64,000 nt of DNA from Microbulbifer sp. YPW1 (GTDB lineage: Bacteria; Pseudomonadota; Gammaproteobacteria; Pseudomonadales; Cellvibrionaceae). The stretch is from NCBI RefSeq assembly GCF_013367775.1, contig NZ_CP055157.1, forward strand, positions 3,980,001-4,044,000, in the 5' to 3' direction. Shown in pieces: positions 9,431-17,589 of the stretch (position 1 is the stretch's first letter; each line of letters opens with the position of its first letter). The translations under genes were made by a program, and so were the position numbers. Under the pieces are notes generated by a model. The model saw nothing but the letters and a program-made list of their open reading frames with translations. It was not told the DNA's origin and did no database searches.

Positions 9431-10111
9431 ATGCAGCCCGAAGTCTATACACACTCTGGAGCGCTGGACCGCTCGGAGTCCGCCAAAGTATTGCGCAACA
9501 CTTACGCTCTGCTGGCAATGACTGTTCTATTCAGCGCAGTCACTGCTGGTGTATCCATGGCTATCGGCATGGGCCGCGGTATGAGCCTGATCTGCTCCAT
9601 CGCAGCCATTGTCCTGGTCTGGTTTGTTCTGCCACGTACCGCCAACTCTGCATCCGGTGTAGGCGTTGTATTCGCATTCACCGGCCTGCTGGGCGCCTCG
9701 CTCGGCCCGATGCTCAACCACTATGTCGGCCTGGCCGGCGGTGGCCAGATCGTCATGCAGGCGCTGGGTACCACTGCGCTGATCTTCTTCGCACTGTCTG
9801 CCTATGTGCTGACTACCCGCAAAGACTTCAGCTTCATGGGCGGCTTCCTGTTCGTGGGCCTGATCGCGGTACTGGTATGCGCCCTCGGCCTGATGATCGC
9901 CAGCTTCTTCGGTGTTCACCTGCCGCTGGCCAGCGTTGCCCTGAGCGGTGTGATTGCCCTGCTGTTCTCCGGTTTCATCCTGTATGACACCAGCCGCATC
10001 GTAAATGGCGGTGAGACCAACTACATCATGGCCACCACCTCCCTGTACCTGAACATCCTGAACCTGTTCACCAGCCTGCTGCACATCTTCGGTTTCGCTT
10101 CCGACGACTGA
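9431..10111 (+). CDS. yccA: Bax inhibitor-1/YccA family membrane protein
   Basis: This 226-residue protein has seven hydrophobic helices and belongs to the BI-1/YccA family. In Escherichia coli YccA interacts with the FtsH protease and modulates its action on membrane proteins. Visible family features are the N-terminal cytosolic segment ending RNTYALLAMTV, the central GLLGASLGPMLNHYVG region and the C-terminal FILYDTSRIVNGGETNYI motif followed by TSLYLNILNLF. A good AGGAG ribosome site precedes the ATG. A strong hairpin follows the stop, separating it from the tus genes. The neighbourhood with tusE agrees with the E. coli arrangement, where yccA sits beside tusE. Confidence 0.92.
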   Translation: MQPEVYTHSGALDRSESAKVLRNTYALLAMTVLFSAVTAGVSMAIGMGRGMSLICSIAAIVLVWFVLPRTANSASGVGVVFAFTGLLGASLGPMLNHYVGLAGGGQIVMQALGTTALIFFALSAYVLTTRKDFSFMGGFLFVGLIAVLVCALGLMIASFFGVHLPLASVALSGVIALLFSGFILYDTSRIVNGGETNYIMATTSLYLNILNLFTSLLHIFGFASDD

Positions 10112-10138
10112 TCAGCCCGCTGAGCAAGTTCACACAGT

Positions 10139-10163
10139 GCCCCGCTCCGCGGGGCATTTTTTT
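10139..10163 (+). terminator. rho-independent terminator after yccA
   Basis: GCCCCGC and GCGGGGC pair around a short loop and are followed by seven T residues. It lies 28 bases after the yccA stop and before tusD. Confidence 0.9.
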
Positions 10164-10180
10164 ATCGGTAACGCCCAAAC

Positions 10181-10573
10181 ATGCAATTCACTCTCGTCGT
10201 CTACGGCGCACCCCATGCTTCCGAAGGTGCTAACACCGCGCTGCGCTTCGCACGCGCTGCACTTGCCTCCGGACACGGTATCTACCGGGTATTCTTTTAC
10301 GGCGATGGCGTACATAACGGCAGTGCGTTGGCGGCGCCACCACAGGATGAGCAGGACCTGCTGTCCCAGTGGCAGGATTTAAAAATCGCGCACGACCTGG
10401 ACCTGACCATCTGCATCGCCGCCGCCCAGCGTCGCGGCGTGCTGAGCGCCAGTGAAGCATCCCGCCTGGAAAAACCCTCCGGTAACCTGGCCGATGGATT
10501 TGAGCTGGCTGGTCTTGGCCAGCTCGCCGAAGCCGCCGCGGTCAGCGACCGTATCGTGACGTTTGGAGGCTGA
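10181..10573 (+). CDS. tusD: sulfurtransferase complex subunit TusD
   Basis: This 130-residue DsrE-fold protein is the sulfur-carrying subunit of the TusBCD complex. It receives persulfide sulfur from TusA and passes it to TusE for 2-thiolation of the wobble uridine of tRNA by MnmA. The active cysteine is visible in ICIAAAQRRGV near residue 80, the position of E. coli TusD Cys78. The N-terminus (FTLVVYGAPHASEGANTALRFA) and the glycine-rich FYGDGVHNG segment are typical. It begins 18 bases after the yccA terminator and is followed at three bases by tusC, so tusDCB-tusE form one operon. Confidence 0.95.
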   Translation: MQFTLVVYGAPHASEGANTALRFARAALASGHGIYRVFFYGDGVHNGSALAAPPQDEQDLLSQWQDLKIAHDLDLTICIAAAQRRGVLSASEASRLEKPSGNLADGFELAGLGQLAEAAAVSDRIVTFGG

Positions 10574-10576
10574 CCC

Positions 10577-10942
10577 ATGGCACAAGATAAAACGCTACTG
10601 GCACTGTGCCGTCACGCGCCTTATGGCAACACGACCGCCCGTGAAGGTCTGGAAGCCATCCTCGCCTGTGCCGCGATGGATCAGGTTCCCGAAGTGCTGT
10701 TCATTAACGACGGCGTCTTGCAGCTGCTGGAGCAGAACCCGAAAGCCATTGGCGAGAAGAACCTGCGCAGGAACCTGCAGGCTTTGCCAATGTTCGGTGT
10801 GGAAACACTACACGTGTGCCGCCAGAGCCTGGAAGCGCGCGGCATCTCACTCGATAACGTAGATATACCCGGTGCCGAGCTTGCGTTGCTGGACAATCCA
10901 GGCCCCTATATCGCCGGCTTCGATCAGGTTTTGAGCTTTTGA
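10577..10942 (+). CDS. tusC: sulfurtransferase complex subunit TusC
   Basis: This 121-residue DsrF-like protein is a structural subunit of the cytosolic TusB2C2D2 hexamer. It shows the family pattern: a first strand LLALCRHAPYG followed by a helix (REGLEAILACAAMDQ), then EVLFINDGVLQLLE, and a C-terminal segment ending PYIAGFDQVLSF. The ATG at 10577 follows the tusD stop by three bases and a GGAGG site lies inside the end of tusD. An earlier ATG at 10563 is in another frame and is not used. Length agrees with the family. Confidence 0.93.
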   Translation: MAQDKTLLALCRHAPYGNTTAREGLEAILACAAMDQVPEVLFINDGVLQLLEQNPKAIGEKNLRRNLQALPMFGVETLHVCRQSLEARGISLDNVDIPGAELALLDNPGPYIAGFDQVLSF

Positions 10943-10943
10943 A

Positions 10944-11225
10944 ATGACTCTGCATATCGTTAGCCAGTCCCCCTTTTCCGGGAGCGCCCTCAATGACTGT
11001 CTCGCCGCCTTCACTGACGGTGATGCGCTGCTGCTCATTGAAGACGCCGTCTACGCAGCCAATGGTCCGACGCTCACACAGCTGAAGGGCAAATCGGTGT
11101 ACTGCTTACAGCCAGATGCGGTCGCACGCGGAATACCGGTTGACCCGGCAATAGAAGCCATCGACGAGACACGCTGGGTTTCCCTTTGCACTGAACACAA
11201 CCCGATCGTCAGCTGGTTCCGGTGA
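10944..11225 (+). CDS. tusB: sulfurtransferase complex subunit TusB
   Basis: This 93-residue DsrH-like protein is the smallest TusBCD subunit. The N-terminus (TLHIVSQSPF) and the stretch DGDALLLIEDAVYAA are characteristic, and the C-terminus ends WVSLCTEHNPIVSWF. It starts one base after the tusC stop, so translation is coupled. Its length is normal for TusB. It lies between tusC and tusE, exactly where the E. coli-type order predicts. Confidence 0.92.
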   Translation: MTLHIVSQSPFSGSALNDCLAAFTDGDALLLIEDAVYAANGPTLTQLKGKSVYCLQPDAVARGIPVDPAIEAIDETRWVSLCTEHNPIVSWFR

Positions 11226-11232
11226 CACGACA

Positions 11233-11568
11233 ATGAACAGTTTTGTAATTGAAGGCCGTGAAATTCCATTGGACAAAGAGGGGTTCCTTCGCAACCTGGA
11301 AGACTGGAGCCCCGAGGTCGCCAGAGCCCTCGCGGTTCAGGAAGGTATCGAACTCACCGATGACCACTGGGATGTCATCCGCATACTGCAGCAATTCTAC
11401 AGAGAATTTGAGCTGTCGCCGGCCATGCGCCCACTGGTCAAGTACGTTGGCCAGCAATTGGGGCCAGACAAAGGCCGCAGTATTTTCCTGATGCAATTGT
11501 TTCCCCCTAGCCCCGCCAAGATCGGCAGCAAGATTGCTGGGCTGCCGAAGCCAACCAACTGTCTCTGA
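11233..11568 (+). CDS. tusE: TusE/DsrC family sulfurtransferase
   Basis: This 111-residue protein is the sulfur acceptor that takes persulfide from TusD and interacts with the MnmA-tRNA complex. The DsrC family is recognised by the C-terminal arm, here AGLPKPTNCL, whose penultimate cysteine carries the sulfur. The second cysteine present in dissimilatory DsrC proteins is absent, which supports TusE rather than sulfite-reductase-linked DsrC. The middle has WSPEVARALAVQEGIELTDDHW, a family hallmark. In E. coli tusE is separated from tusBCD; here it directly follows tusB, giving a compact four-gene unit. Confidence 0.95.
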   Translation: MNSFVIEGREIPLDKEGFLRNLEDWSPEVARALAVQEGIELTDDHWDVIRILQQFYREFELSPAMRPLVKYVGQQLGPDKGRSIFLMQLFPPSPAKIGSKIAGLPKPTNCL

Positions 11569-11607
11569 GGATAGGTTTCGGCCTACGCACTGGTCGCGGA
11601 TTACTGG

Positions 11608-13032
11608 CTATCGGCTATTGCCGCCTTGTAATCCAAGCACGCCCGGCAATAAAGCCAGCGCATCTCTGCGCGCATCATTCCAGATATGTGCAAAGCTGAT
11701 GCGCAGGCAATTCCTGAACTGGCCCGACGCCGAAAACAGAGGTCCGGGCGTGATTACAACGCCCTGCTCCAAGGCTTTCGGATATACCTCGAGCGTATCC
11801 ACGGTAGAAGGCAGTTCCGCCCAGACGGCCAGCCCGCCCTGGGGCACACCGACGCGGACCAGACCAGGCCAGCGACCCAGCATGGCGACAAGTTGGTCCC
11901 GTTGTTCTCGCAAACCGATACGCTGACGGCGCAAATGCGCTGCGTAACCGCCATCGGCCATAAATTCGGCAACGCCCTGCTGCAAAGAGCGACTGCTGGC
12001 CAACTGGGTCACCAGTTTGAGCTGAAGAATTCGCTCGTGCCAACGCCCCCCGGAAATCCATCCCAGCCTCAAATCCCGCGAAAGGCTCTTGGAGAATGAG
12101 CTGCAGAGAATCACCCTGCCCTCATCATCCAGAGCCTTGAGCGGGTCGGGAACCGGACCGAATGCCGTATCCGCATAAATATCGTCTTCAATGACGGCCA
12201 GATCGTATTGATCCGCAAGAGAAAGCAGGCGCCGCTTGGGAGATTCAGGCATCAAGGTACCGCCGGGTGTCGCGAAGGCAGGGGAAACAATACAGGCACG
12301 CACCTTCCAGCGTTTGAGCACCTCCTCGAGCGCGTCAATATCCATCCCCGAATTATTATTCCCGGTGGGGACCTCGATTACCTGCAACTCAAGGTGCTCG
12401 ATCAGTTGCATCACGCCGTAGAAACCGGGAGATTCGACGGCAACGACGTCAGCGCGCTTGCAACTCGCCATCAGTGCAAGAAATAGCGCGTTCTGGCAAC
12501 CGGAGGTGATACACAATCGCTCGGGCTCCACCCGCCAGCCGCGCCGGGAAAAGTGCAATGCCAGTTGCGCGCGCAGACCCGGGTCACCTGCAGGCTCATC
12601 GTAATATTGAAAGCTGCCCTGTGCCGGGCGCCTTAACGCCCGCCCGATTGCACGGTTCAGGGCAACGATGCCCGGCGGAAGGGCGCCGCAGCGCAGTTCA
12701 GGCAGCAGGTCGAAGGCCGCGCTTCTTCCCATGATGTCCAGCAGCAGGTCACTGACAGAGACCGGTCGTGGGGCCTCGATGCGCGCCCGGCTCAGCGGTT
12801 GCCCAAAGCCGGACGAACGGACGGAGACAAAGTAGCCAGCCTTGGGACGAGCCTCCACCAGTCCGCGCACTTCAAGGCGCTGTAACGCGTGTTGTACCGT
12901 TGCCTTGGAAAGGCCCCGCTCACGGCAAAGCGTTCGAATCGAAGGCAGACGCTCGCCCTCACGCCAGCGCAGCTCCCTGATGCCGCGTTCCAGCCAGGAT
13001 TCCAGTGCCTGATAACGATAAGCGTCCGACAA
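11608..13032 (-). CDS. MocR-type GntR/aminotransferase transcriptional regulator
   Basis: This 474-residue protein joins a GntR winged helix (residues 1-75, including GERLPSIRTLCRERGLSKAT) to a fold-type I aminotransferase domain (about 90-465). The PLP lysine lies in LCSSFSKSLSRDLRLGW and the aspartate in VIEDDIYADTAF, so cofactor binding seems intact. MocR proteins sense PLP or amino-acid-derived ligands, often regulating a nearby divergent gene. The start is TTG at 13032, chosen because GGGGAG sits seven bases upstream; no ATG fits better. It diverges from ccoG across 135 bases, but whether it controls ccoG is unknown. Its stop converges on tusE. Confidence 0.92.
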   Translation of the reverse strand: MSDAYRYQALESWLERGIRELRWREGERLPSIRTLCRERGLSKATVQHALQRLEVRGLVEARPKAGYFVSVRSSGFGQPLSRARIEAPRPVSVSDLLLDIMGRSAAFDLLPELRCGALPPGIVALNRAIGRALRRPAQGSFQYYDEPAGDPGLRAQLALHFSRRGWRVEPERLCITSGCQNALFLALMASCKRADVVAVESPGFYGVMQLIEHLELQVIEVPTGNNNSGMDIDALEEVLKRWKVRACIVSPAFATPGGTLMPESPKRRLLSLADQYDLAVIEDDIYADTAFGPVPDPLKALDDEGRVILCSSFSKSLSRDLRLGWISGGRWHERILQLKLVTQLASSRSLQQGVAEFMADGGYAAHLRRQRIGLREQRDQLVAMLGRWPGLVRVGVPQGGLAVWAELPSTVDTLEVYPKALEQGVVITPGPLFSASGQFRNCLRISFAHIWNDARRDALALLPGVLGLQGGNSR

Positions 13033-13167
13033 GTTGCTACTCCCCTGCAGGCCTCGACAGGCCCAAATTCATATCTGTACCCATTATATTTATTTTTTTT
13101 ACCCCTGACCCTACTTGCCACTTCCAAGTACATTGCCGCCCATCAGACTTCTAGCGGATCAGTCACT

Positions 13168-14526
13168 ATGGAAAAAATTCCTGCGGTACAGGACTACACC
13201 CCTTTGCCTAACCCGGATGGAAAATTCCACGTCCGGCTTACCGAGGGCCGCTTCCAGAATTTGCGCCGATTGACCAGCTGGCCATTACTCGCCCTCTTTT
13301 TCGGATTGGTTTGGGTGCAGTTCGACGGTGAGCCGTGGTTACTGTTTTCATTCGAGCAGCGCCGCATTGTCCTGTTCGGCAGCGCCTTTTCCTGGCGAGA
13401 TCTGCCGCTGCTTGCCGGTTTGCTGATTGCCAGTGCCAGTTTGCTGTTTTTTATTGCCGTCGCCTGGGGCCGGGTCTGGTGTGGTTTTGCCTGCCCGCAA
13501 AGCATCTGGACCTGGATATTTATCCGCATTGAAGATTTGACCGAGGGCAAGGCGAACCGGAGGGCCCGCGAAGCCGGCACGCCTTTTACCCGTTATCGCT
13601 TGGCGCGACGGATCGCCAAGCACGCCTTGTGGATACTGCTCGCTCTCGCGACCGCCGTTACCTTTACCGGGTATTTCATCCCGGTTCGCGAAATCTTTGC
13701 AGACAGCGTGCAACTCCAGCTCTCGACGGCGACCGCTGGCTGGATACTCACGATGGCTGGCCTGACGTACGCCAATGCCGGGCTGGTACGCGAAAAGATC
13801 TGCCTGCACGCGTGCCCGTACGCACGCTTCCAGAGCGTCATGTTTGACCGCGATACCCGAACGGTCACCTACGATGTCCAGCGCGGAGAACCCCGCGCAA
13901 ATCTACGCAAAGCTGATACACAACGCGGTGATTGTGTGGATTGCGGGCTCTGTGTTCAGGTATGCCCGGCGGGCATAGATATTCGGGAAGGCTTGCAGGC
14001 TGCGTGCATCGATTGCGGTGCCTGTATTGATGCGTGCGACAAGGTCATGCAGAAACTGGATCGCCCCAAAGGGCTGATCCGTTTCGCTTCGGAAGCGCAG
14101 CTGACGGGAAAAAGAAGCCAGCTGATACGTCCCCGGCTGGCGGGGTACGGCGCGGTGACGCTCTGTGCGATGGCCAGCGTCCTCTACGGGTTCACCGACA
14201 CAACCCGTCTGCTGGTGGAGATCCGGCGCGATCGTGACGCGCTGTTTACACGGCTGGATCGACAGACCGTGTGCAACCATTACCGGGTCAAAGTTGAAGG
14301 CTACAGCGAAGAGCAGCGCTTTGTTGAGGTCTCAATTTCCGGGGCCGGCCAGTCGGAACTGTTCGGTGCACGTCAAATTGACCTTTTGGAGAACAATGCC
14401 AGCTGGCTGCCATACCGTGTTTGCCTCCGAGATCCAGGGCCAGCCAAGCGGGAATTCACCTTCAATTTCGCCAGTGGCGACGTGTCCTCGGCGAAAACAA
14501 CCACTTTTCTCGCCCGGTCTTTCTAG
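13168..14526 (+). CDS. ccoG: cytochrome c oxidase accessory protein CcoG
   Basis: This 452-residue membrane iron-sulfur protein acts in maturation of cbb3-type cytochrome oxidase, probably as a copper reductase for the CuB site. There are transmembrane helices at about 38-58, 85-105 and 155-175 and a further one near 335. The segment WGRVWCGFACPQSIWTW resembles the NosR/CcoG motif. Two ferredoxin-like clusters follow (CVDCGLCVQVCPAGIDIR and CIDCGACIDACD), and an Ig-like FixG C-terminal domain ends the protein. The ATG at 13168 is preferred because the frame upstream reads through the intergenic region. The usual ccoNOPQ and ccoS partners are not in the window, so here it is solitary. Confidence 0.93.
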   Translation: MEKIPAVQDYTPLPNPDGKFHVRLTEGRFQNLRRLTSWPLLALFFGLVWVQFDGEPWLLFSFEQRRIVLFGSAFSWRDLPLLAGLLIASASLLFFIAVAWGRVWCGFACPQSIWTWIFIRIEDLTEGKANRRAREAGTPFTRYRLARRIAKHALWILLALATAVTFTGYFIPVREIFADSVQLQLSTATAGWILTMAGLTYANAGLVREKICLHACPYARFQSVMFDRDTRTVTYDVQRGEPRANLRKADTQRGDCVDCGLCVQVCPAGIDIREGLQAACIDCGACIDACDKVMQKLDRPKGLIRFASEAQLTGKRSQLIRPRLAGYGAVTLCAMASVLYGFTDTTRLLVEIRRDRDALFTRLDRQTVCNHYRVKVEGYSEEQRFVEVSISGAGQSELFGARQIDLLENNASWLPYRVCLRDPGPAKREFTFNFASGDVSSAKTTTFLARSF

Positions 14527-14549
14527 CCGGAGCGAAACCTTCGGTTACT

Positions 14550-14957
14550 TTAGGCCTGTACGATCACCCGCCGCTTCCCCCGGTGGTGGCGGTGCTCCCA
14601 CAAATAGATCCCCTGCCAGGTTCCCAGCAGCAGGCGGCCATTTTCCATCGGAATACCCAGGCTACAGGCGGTCAGGGAGGCTTTTATGTGTGCGGGCATA
14701 TCATCGGGGCCCTCAAGGGTGTGGGTGTACAGGGGGTCATTCTCAGGGACCAGTCGGTTCAGCCAGTTCTCCAGATCGAGACGCGCACTGGGATCGGCAT
14801 TTTCCTGAATCAGCAGACTGGCAGAGGTGTGCTGGATAAACAGGGTGCAGAGCCCGCTACCGAAGAGATTCTGACCAGCCAGCCAGCGGTTCACCTCATC
14901 CGTAAATTCGTGCAATCCCTGCCCGTTCACTACTATTTCCAGCTTTCCCAGTGCCAT
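14550..14957 (-). CDS. YjbQ/UPF0047 family protein
   Basis: This 135-residue protein is of the YjbQ family, sometimes called secondary thiamine-phosphate synthase because some members have weak activity of that kind. Its true role is not settled. Conserved motifs are CTLFIQHTSASLLIQEN, NWLNRLVPENDPLYTHTLEG, DDMPAHIKASLTACSLGIP and the C-terminal GTWQGIYLWEHRHH, which supplies the metal-binding residues. It converges on ccoG with 23 bases between the stops, and its start lies opposite trmA across about 125 bases. Confidence 0.92.
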   Translation of the reverse strand: MALGKLEIVVNGQGLHEFTDEVNRWLAGQNLFGSGLCTLFIQHTSASLLIQENADPSARLDLENWLNRLVPENDPLYTHTLEGPDDMPAHIKASLTACSLGIPMENGRLLLGTWQGIYLWEHRHHRGKRRVIVQA

Positions 14958-15082
14958 TTCGCTCTTCCTCTCACATCAAATCACAACCGTTTATCTGGAG
15001 GCCGCATCCGCTATAATCCGCGCCCCGACGATCGTACACCGAAATTCAGTCACATACCCCTGCAACAGATACGGCTCAGCAC

Positions 15083-16171
15083 ATGGCTCTTCACCGCGTA
15101 AATACTGACGACTACCAGCAGCAACTGGACCAGAAGGTGGACCGCCTGCGCGGAGCCTTCTCGCCGTTTACCAGCCTGGCGCCGGAAGTATTCCCCTCCC
15201 CACCCAGTCACTACCGCCTGCGCGCGGAATTCAAAATGTGGCAGGAAGGCGGCCGCGTGGATTACGCCATGTACAAGCAGGGCGAGTACAAGAAGCCGTT
15301 TGTGATCCAGGAGTTTACCGTCGGCTCCCGCCGTATCAATGCGCTGATGCCGCCGCTGCTGGAGGCGATCAACGACAGCGAAATACTGCGCAAGCGCCTT
15401 TTCTGTACCGAATTTCTCACCACCCTGAGCGGCGATGCGCTGATCACCCTGATCTACCACAAGCCGCTGGACGAGGCCTGGGAACAGGAAGCGCGGGCCC
15501 TTCAGGATCACCTGGGTGTGCCGATTCTCGGGCGCTCACGCAAGCAGAAGCTGGTGCTGGAACGGGATTACGTGATCGAAAAACTCGAAATCGACGGGCG
15601 CAGCTACCAGTACAAGCAGGTGGAAGGCAGCTTCACCCAGCCCAACGGCGACATCTGCGGCTCCATGATCCATTGGGCAAGAAGCTGCTGCGAAGATGCT
15701 GAAGGAGACTTGCTCGAACTCTATTGCGGCAACGGTAATTTCACCATTCCGCTGGCAGAAAAGTTCCGTAAAGTGCTGGCCACAGAAATTTCCAAGGTGT
15801 CGGTGAACGCCGCACAGGAAAACATTGCGGCAAATGGCGTGGACAATCTGGATATCGTGCGCCTGTCGAGTGAGGAGTTCACCCAGGCCATTGATAAGGT
15901 GCGCCCTTTCCGCCGCCTGAAAGACGTCGATCTGGACAGCTACGATTTCTCGACCGTACTGGTCGACCCACCCCGAGCCGGACTGGATGCGGACACCTGT
16001 GCGATGATCGCGCGTTTCCCGCGTATCCTGTACATTTCCTGCAACCCGCAGACCCAGCTGGAAAACCTGGAGGAACTGACCAAAACCCACAAGGTGGAGC
16101 GCTTCGCGATTTTCGATCAGTTCCCCTACACCGACCACACCGAGTCCGCGGTGCTGCTGGTCAGACGGTAA
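15083..16171 (+). CDS. trmA: tRNA (uracil-5-)-methyltransferase TrmA
   Basis: This 362-residue enzyme makes ribothymidine at position 54 of tRNA from S-adenosylmethionine. The N-terminus is the RNA-binding part typical of TrmA rather than of the RlmC/D relatives, which carry a TRAM or iron-sulfur region. The SAM site is LLELYCGNGNFTIPLA and the motif VLVDPPRAGLD follows. The nucleophilic cysteine is in LYISCNPQTQLENL near the end. The length is very close to the E. coli enzyme (366). It stands alone on the plus strand, with the DUF2489 gene convergent nine bases after its stop. Confidence 0.96.
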   Translation: MALHRVNTDDYQQQLDQKVDRLRGAFSPFTSLAPEVFPSPPSHYRLRAEFKMWQEGGRVDYAMYKQGEYKKPFVIQEFTVGSRRINALMPPLLEAINDSEILRKRLFCTEFLTTLSGDALITLIYHKPLDEAWEQEARALQDHLGVPILGRSRKQKLVLERDYVIEKLEIDGRSYQYKQVEGSFTQPNGDICGSMIHWARSCCEDAEGDLLELYCGNGNFTIPLAEKFRKVLATEISKVSVNAAQENIAANGVDNLDIVRLSSEEFTQAIDKVRPFRRLKDVDLDSYDFSTVLVDPPRAGLDADTCAMIARFPRILYISCNPQTQLENLEELTKTHKVERFAIFDQFPYTDHTESAVLLVRR

Positions 16172-16180
16172 ATCCCTCGC

Positions 16181-16645
16181 TCAGAATTTGCGGCCGAGAA
16201 TCCGCTTGGCCGCGTCCAGGGCAAAATCCCGGTACTCAGACTCGACCCGGGCCATTTCTTTTTCGAACGCAAACTTTTCCTTGCGCGACAGTTTTTTCCA
16301 GTCTTCCAGGATCGGAATATGGCTGGTCTTGTCCGCCACCTGGTAAAACGCCACGAACTCTTCCTTCACCGACGACTCAACTTGCAGGGAATCCAGCAAT
16401 ACACGGATTCGCAGAGAGGCTTCGGTCAACCCTACCCCCTCATCCAGCAGCGTCTTGGCGATAATCTGGATACTGGTATTCACCCGGCCACGCTGTTCTT
16501 CCGCGGCTACCGCCAGCTCCTCGAGCTGCTCCGCCTGGCGCTTGCGCGCCTTGCGCAGTTCCAGGCAGTAGTAGGTCGCTACTGCGGAAAGCACAAAGAT
16601 AATCAAACCGGCAATTACCAGTATCCATACGGGTACTTCAGTCAT
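16181..16645 (-). CDS. DUF2489 family membrane-anchored protein
   Basis: This 154-residue protein has one N-terminal transmembrane helix (about residues 6-26), then a charged helix rich in Arg, Glu and Gln (about 30-60) that may be a coiled coil. A cytoplasmic domain with SFHIPILEDW-type conserved residues (TSHIPILEDWKKLSRKEK) follows, as in the DUF2489 family. The function is unknown. Its ATG overlaps the stop of the upstream AEC transporter gene by four bases (ATGA), so it is the last gene of the rmuC-AEC-DUF2489 operon. Confidence 0.82.
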   Translation of the reverse strand: MTEVPVWILVIAGLIIFVLSAVATYYCLELRKARKRQAEQLEELAVAAEEQRGRVNTSIQIIAKTLLDEGVGLTEASLRIRVLLDSLQVESSVKEEFVAFYQVADKTSHIPILEDWKKLSRKEKFAFEKEMARVESEYRDFALDAAKRILGRKF

Positions 16646-17586
16646 GGGAGATACACCTTCAACAACGCCAGCCCGAGGCTCGCGGTAACAATAGAAAACA
16701 ATGTACTGATCGCAATAATATTGGCCGCCAGCTGGCTGTTACCGCCGAGCGCGCGGGCCATGATAAATGACGCCGAGGCCGTTGGCGCGGCCGCGAGCAG
16801 CAGCAGGATCGCCAGCGCCTGACCATTGAGCTGGAACAACAGCCCTACCCCGACCAGCACCACCGGCACGATCAACAACTTGAACGCACTGGCCGCAAAT
16901 GCGCCGAAGGAACTGCGCCGCAGCATACTCAGGTCAAGGCTCGCGCCGATGCACAACAGCGCCAGCGGCAGCGTTACCGAAGCCAGGTAGTCGCCTGTCT
17001 GTACGATCATTTCCGGCAACCTGAGGCCCACAGCTTTCGCTACCAGCGCCAACACAATGGCCACAATCAGCGGGTTGCGCAGAATATCCTTGCCCAGTTT
17101 TTTCCAGCTGAACTTCGCTTTCTGGCTGTACACGGCAAACAATGCCACCGCGGCAATGTTGTAGAAAATGGTGATTACTGCCATCAACAGCGCTGCCTGC
17201 GCCAGCCCGGACGGACCGTAAGCATTTGCCGCCCAGGCCAGGCCGATAATGCCGAGATTGCCGCGAAAGGCGCCCTGGATAAACGCACTGCGGTCGCCGT
17301 GCTCCAGCGGCCGTGCCGCCAGCCAGGCCAGTGGCACCGTCAATACGGTACCGATCAACCCCGCCAGTAACAACGGCCACTCATCCCCCAGGCGGGCATC
17401 GGATCCGAAGATATTGAAAAACAACAGCGCCGGCAGCGTCACCAGAAACACCAGCTTGGACGCGTCGTCGACAAAGGATTCACTCAGCAGGTTGACCCGC
17501 GCCAGCCCGTAACCCACCAACAGGGTCAGGAAAATCGGCGCGGTGACCGACAGCGCAAAGGAGAATGTAGCGGCGATGGTATCCAA
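16642..17586 (-). CDS. AEC family (auxin efflux carrier type) transporter
   Basis: This 314-residue integral membrane protein has about ten hydrophobic helices arranged in two halves, as in the AEC/BART superfamily. These permeases export or import organic acids; the substrate here cannot be predicted. Family features include TLLVGYGLARVNLLSE near the start, the AFRGNLGIIGLAWAANAYG segment and the LGGNSQLAANIIAISTLFS segment near the end. It begins three bases after rmuC ends and overlaps DUF2489 at its own end, so it is the middle gene of a three-gene operon. Confidence 0.88.
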   Translation of the reverse strand: MDTIAATFSFALSVTAPIFLTLLVGYGLARVNLLSESFVDDASKLVFLVTLPALLFFNIFGSDARLGDEWPLLLAGLIGTVLTVPLAWLAARPLEHGDRSAFIQGAFRGNLGIIGLAWAANAYGPSGLAQAALLMAVITIFYNIAAVALFAVYSQKAKFSWKKLGKDILRNPLIVAIVLALVAKAVGLRLPEMIVQTGDYLASVTLPLALLCIGASLDLSMLRRSSFGAFAASAFKLLIVPVVLVGVGLLFQLNGQALAILLLLAAAPTASASFIMARALGGNSQLAANIIAISTLFSIVTASLGLALLKVYLP

Positions 17587-17589
17587 GGT

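Noticed and set aside
12889..13167. N-terminal extension of CcoG
   Set aside because: The extra 93 residues read through the divergent MocR start region and lack the family pattern; the ATG at 13168 gives a normal CcoG N-terminus.
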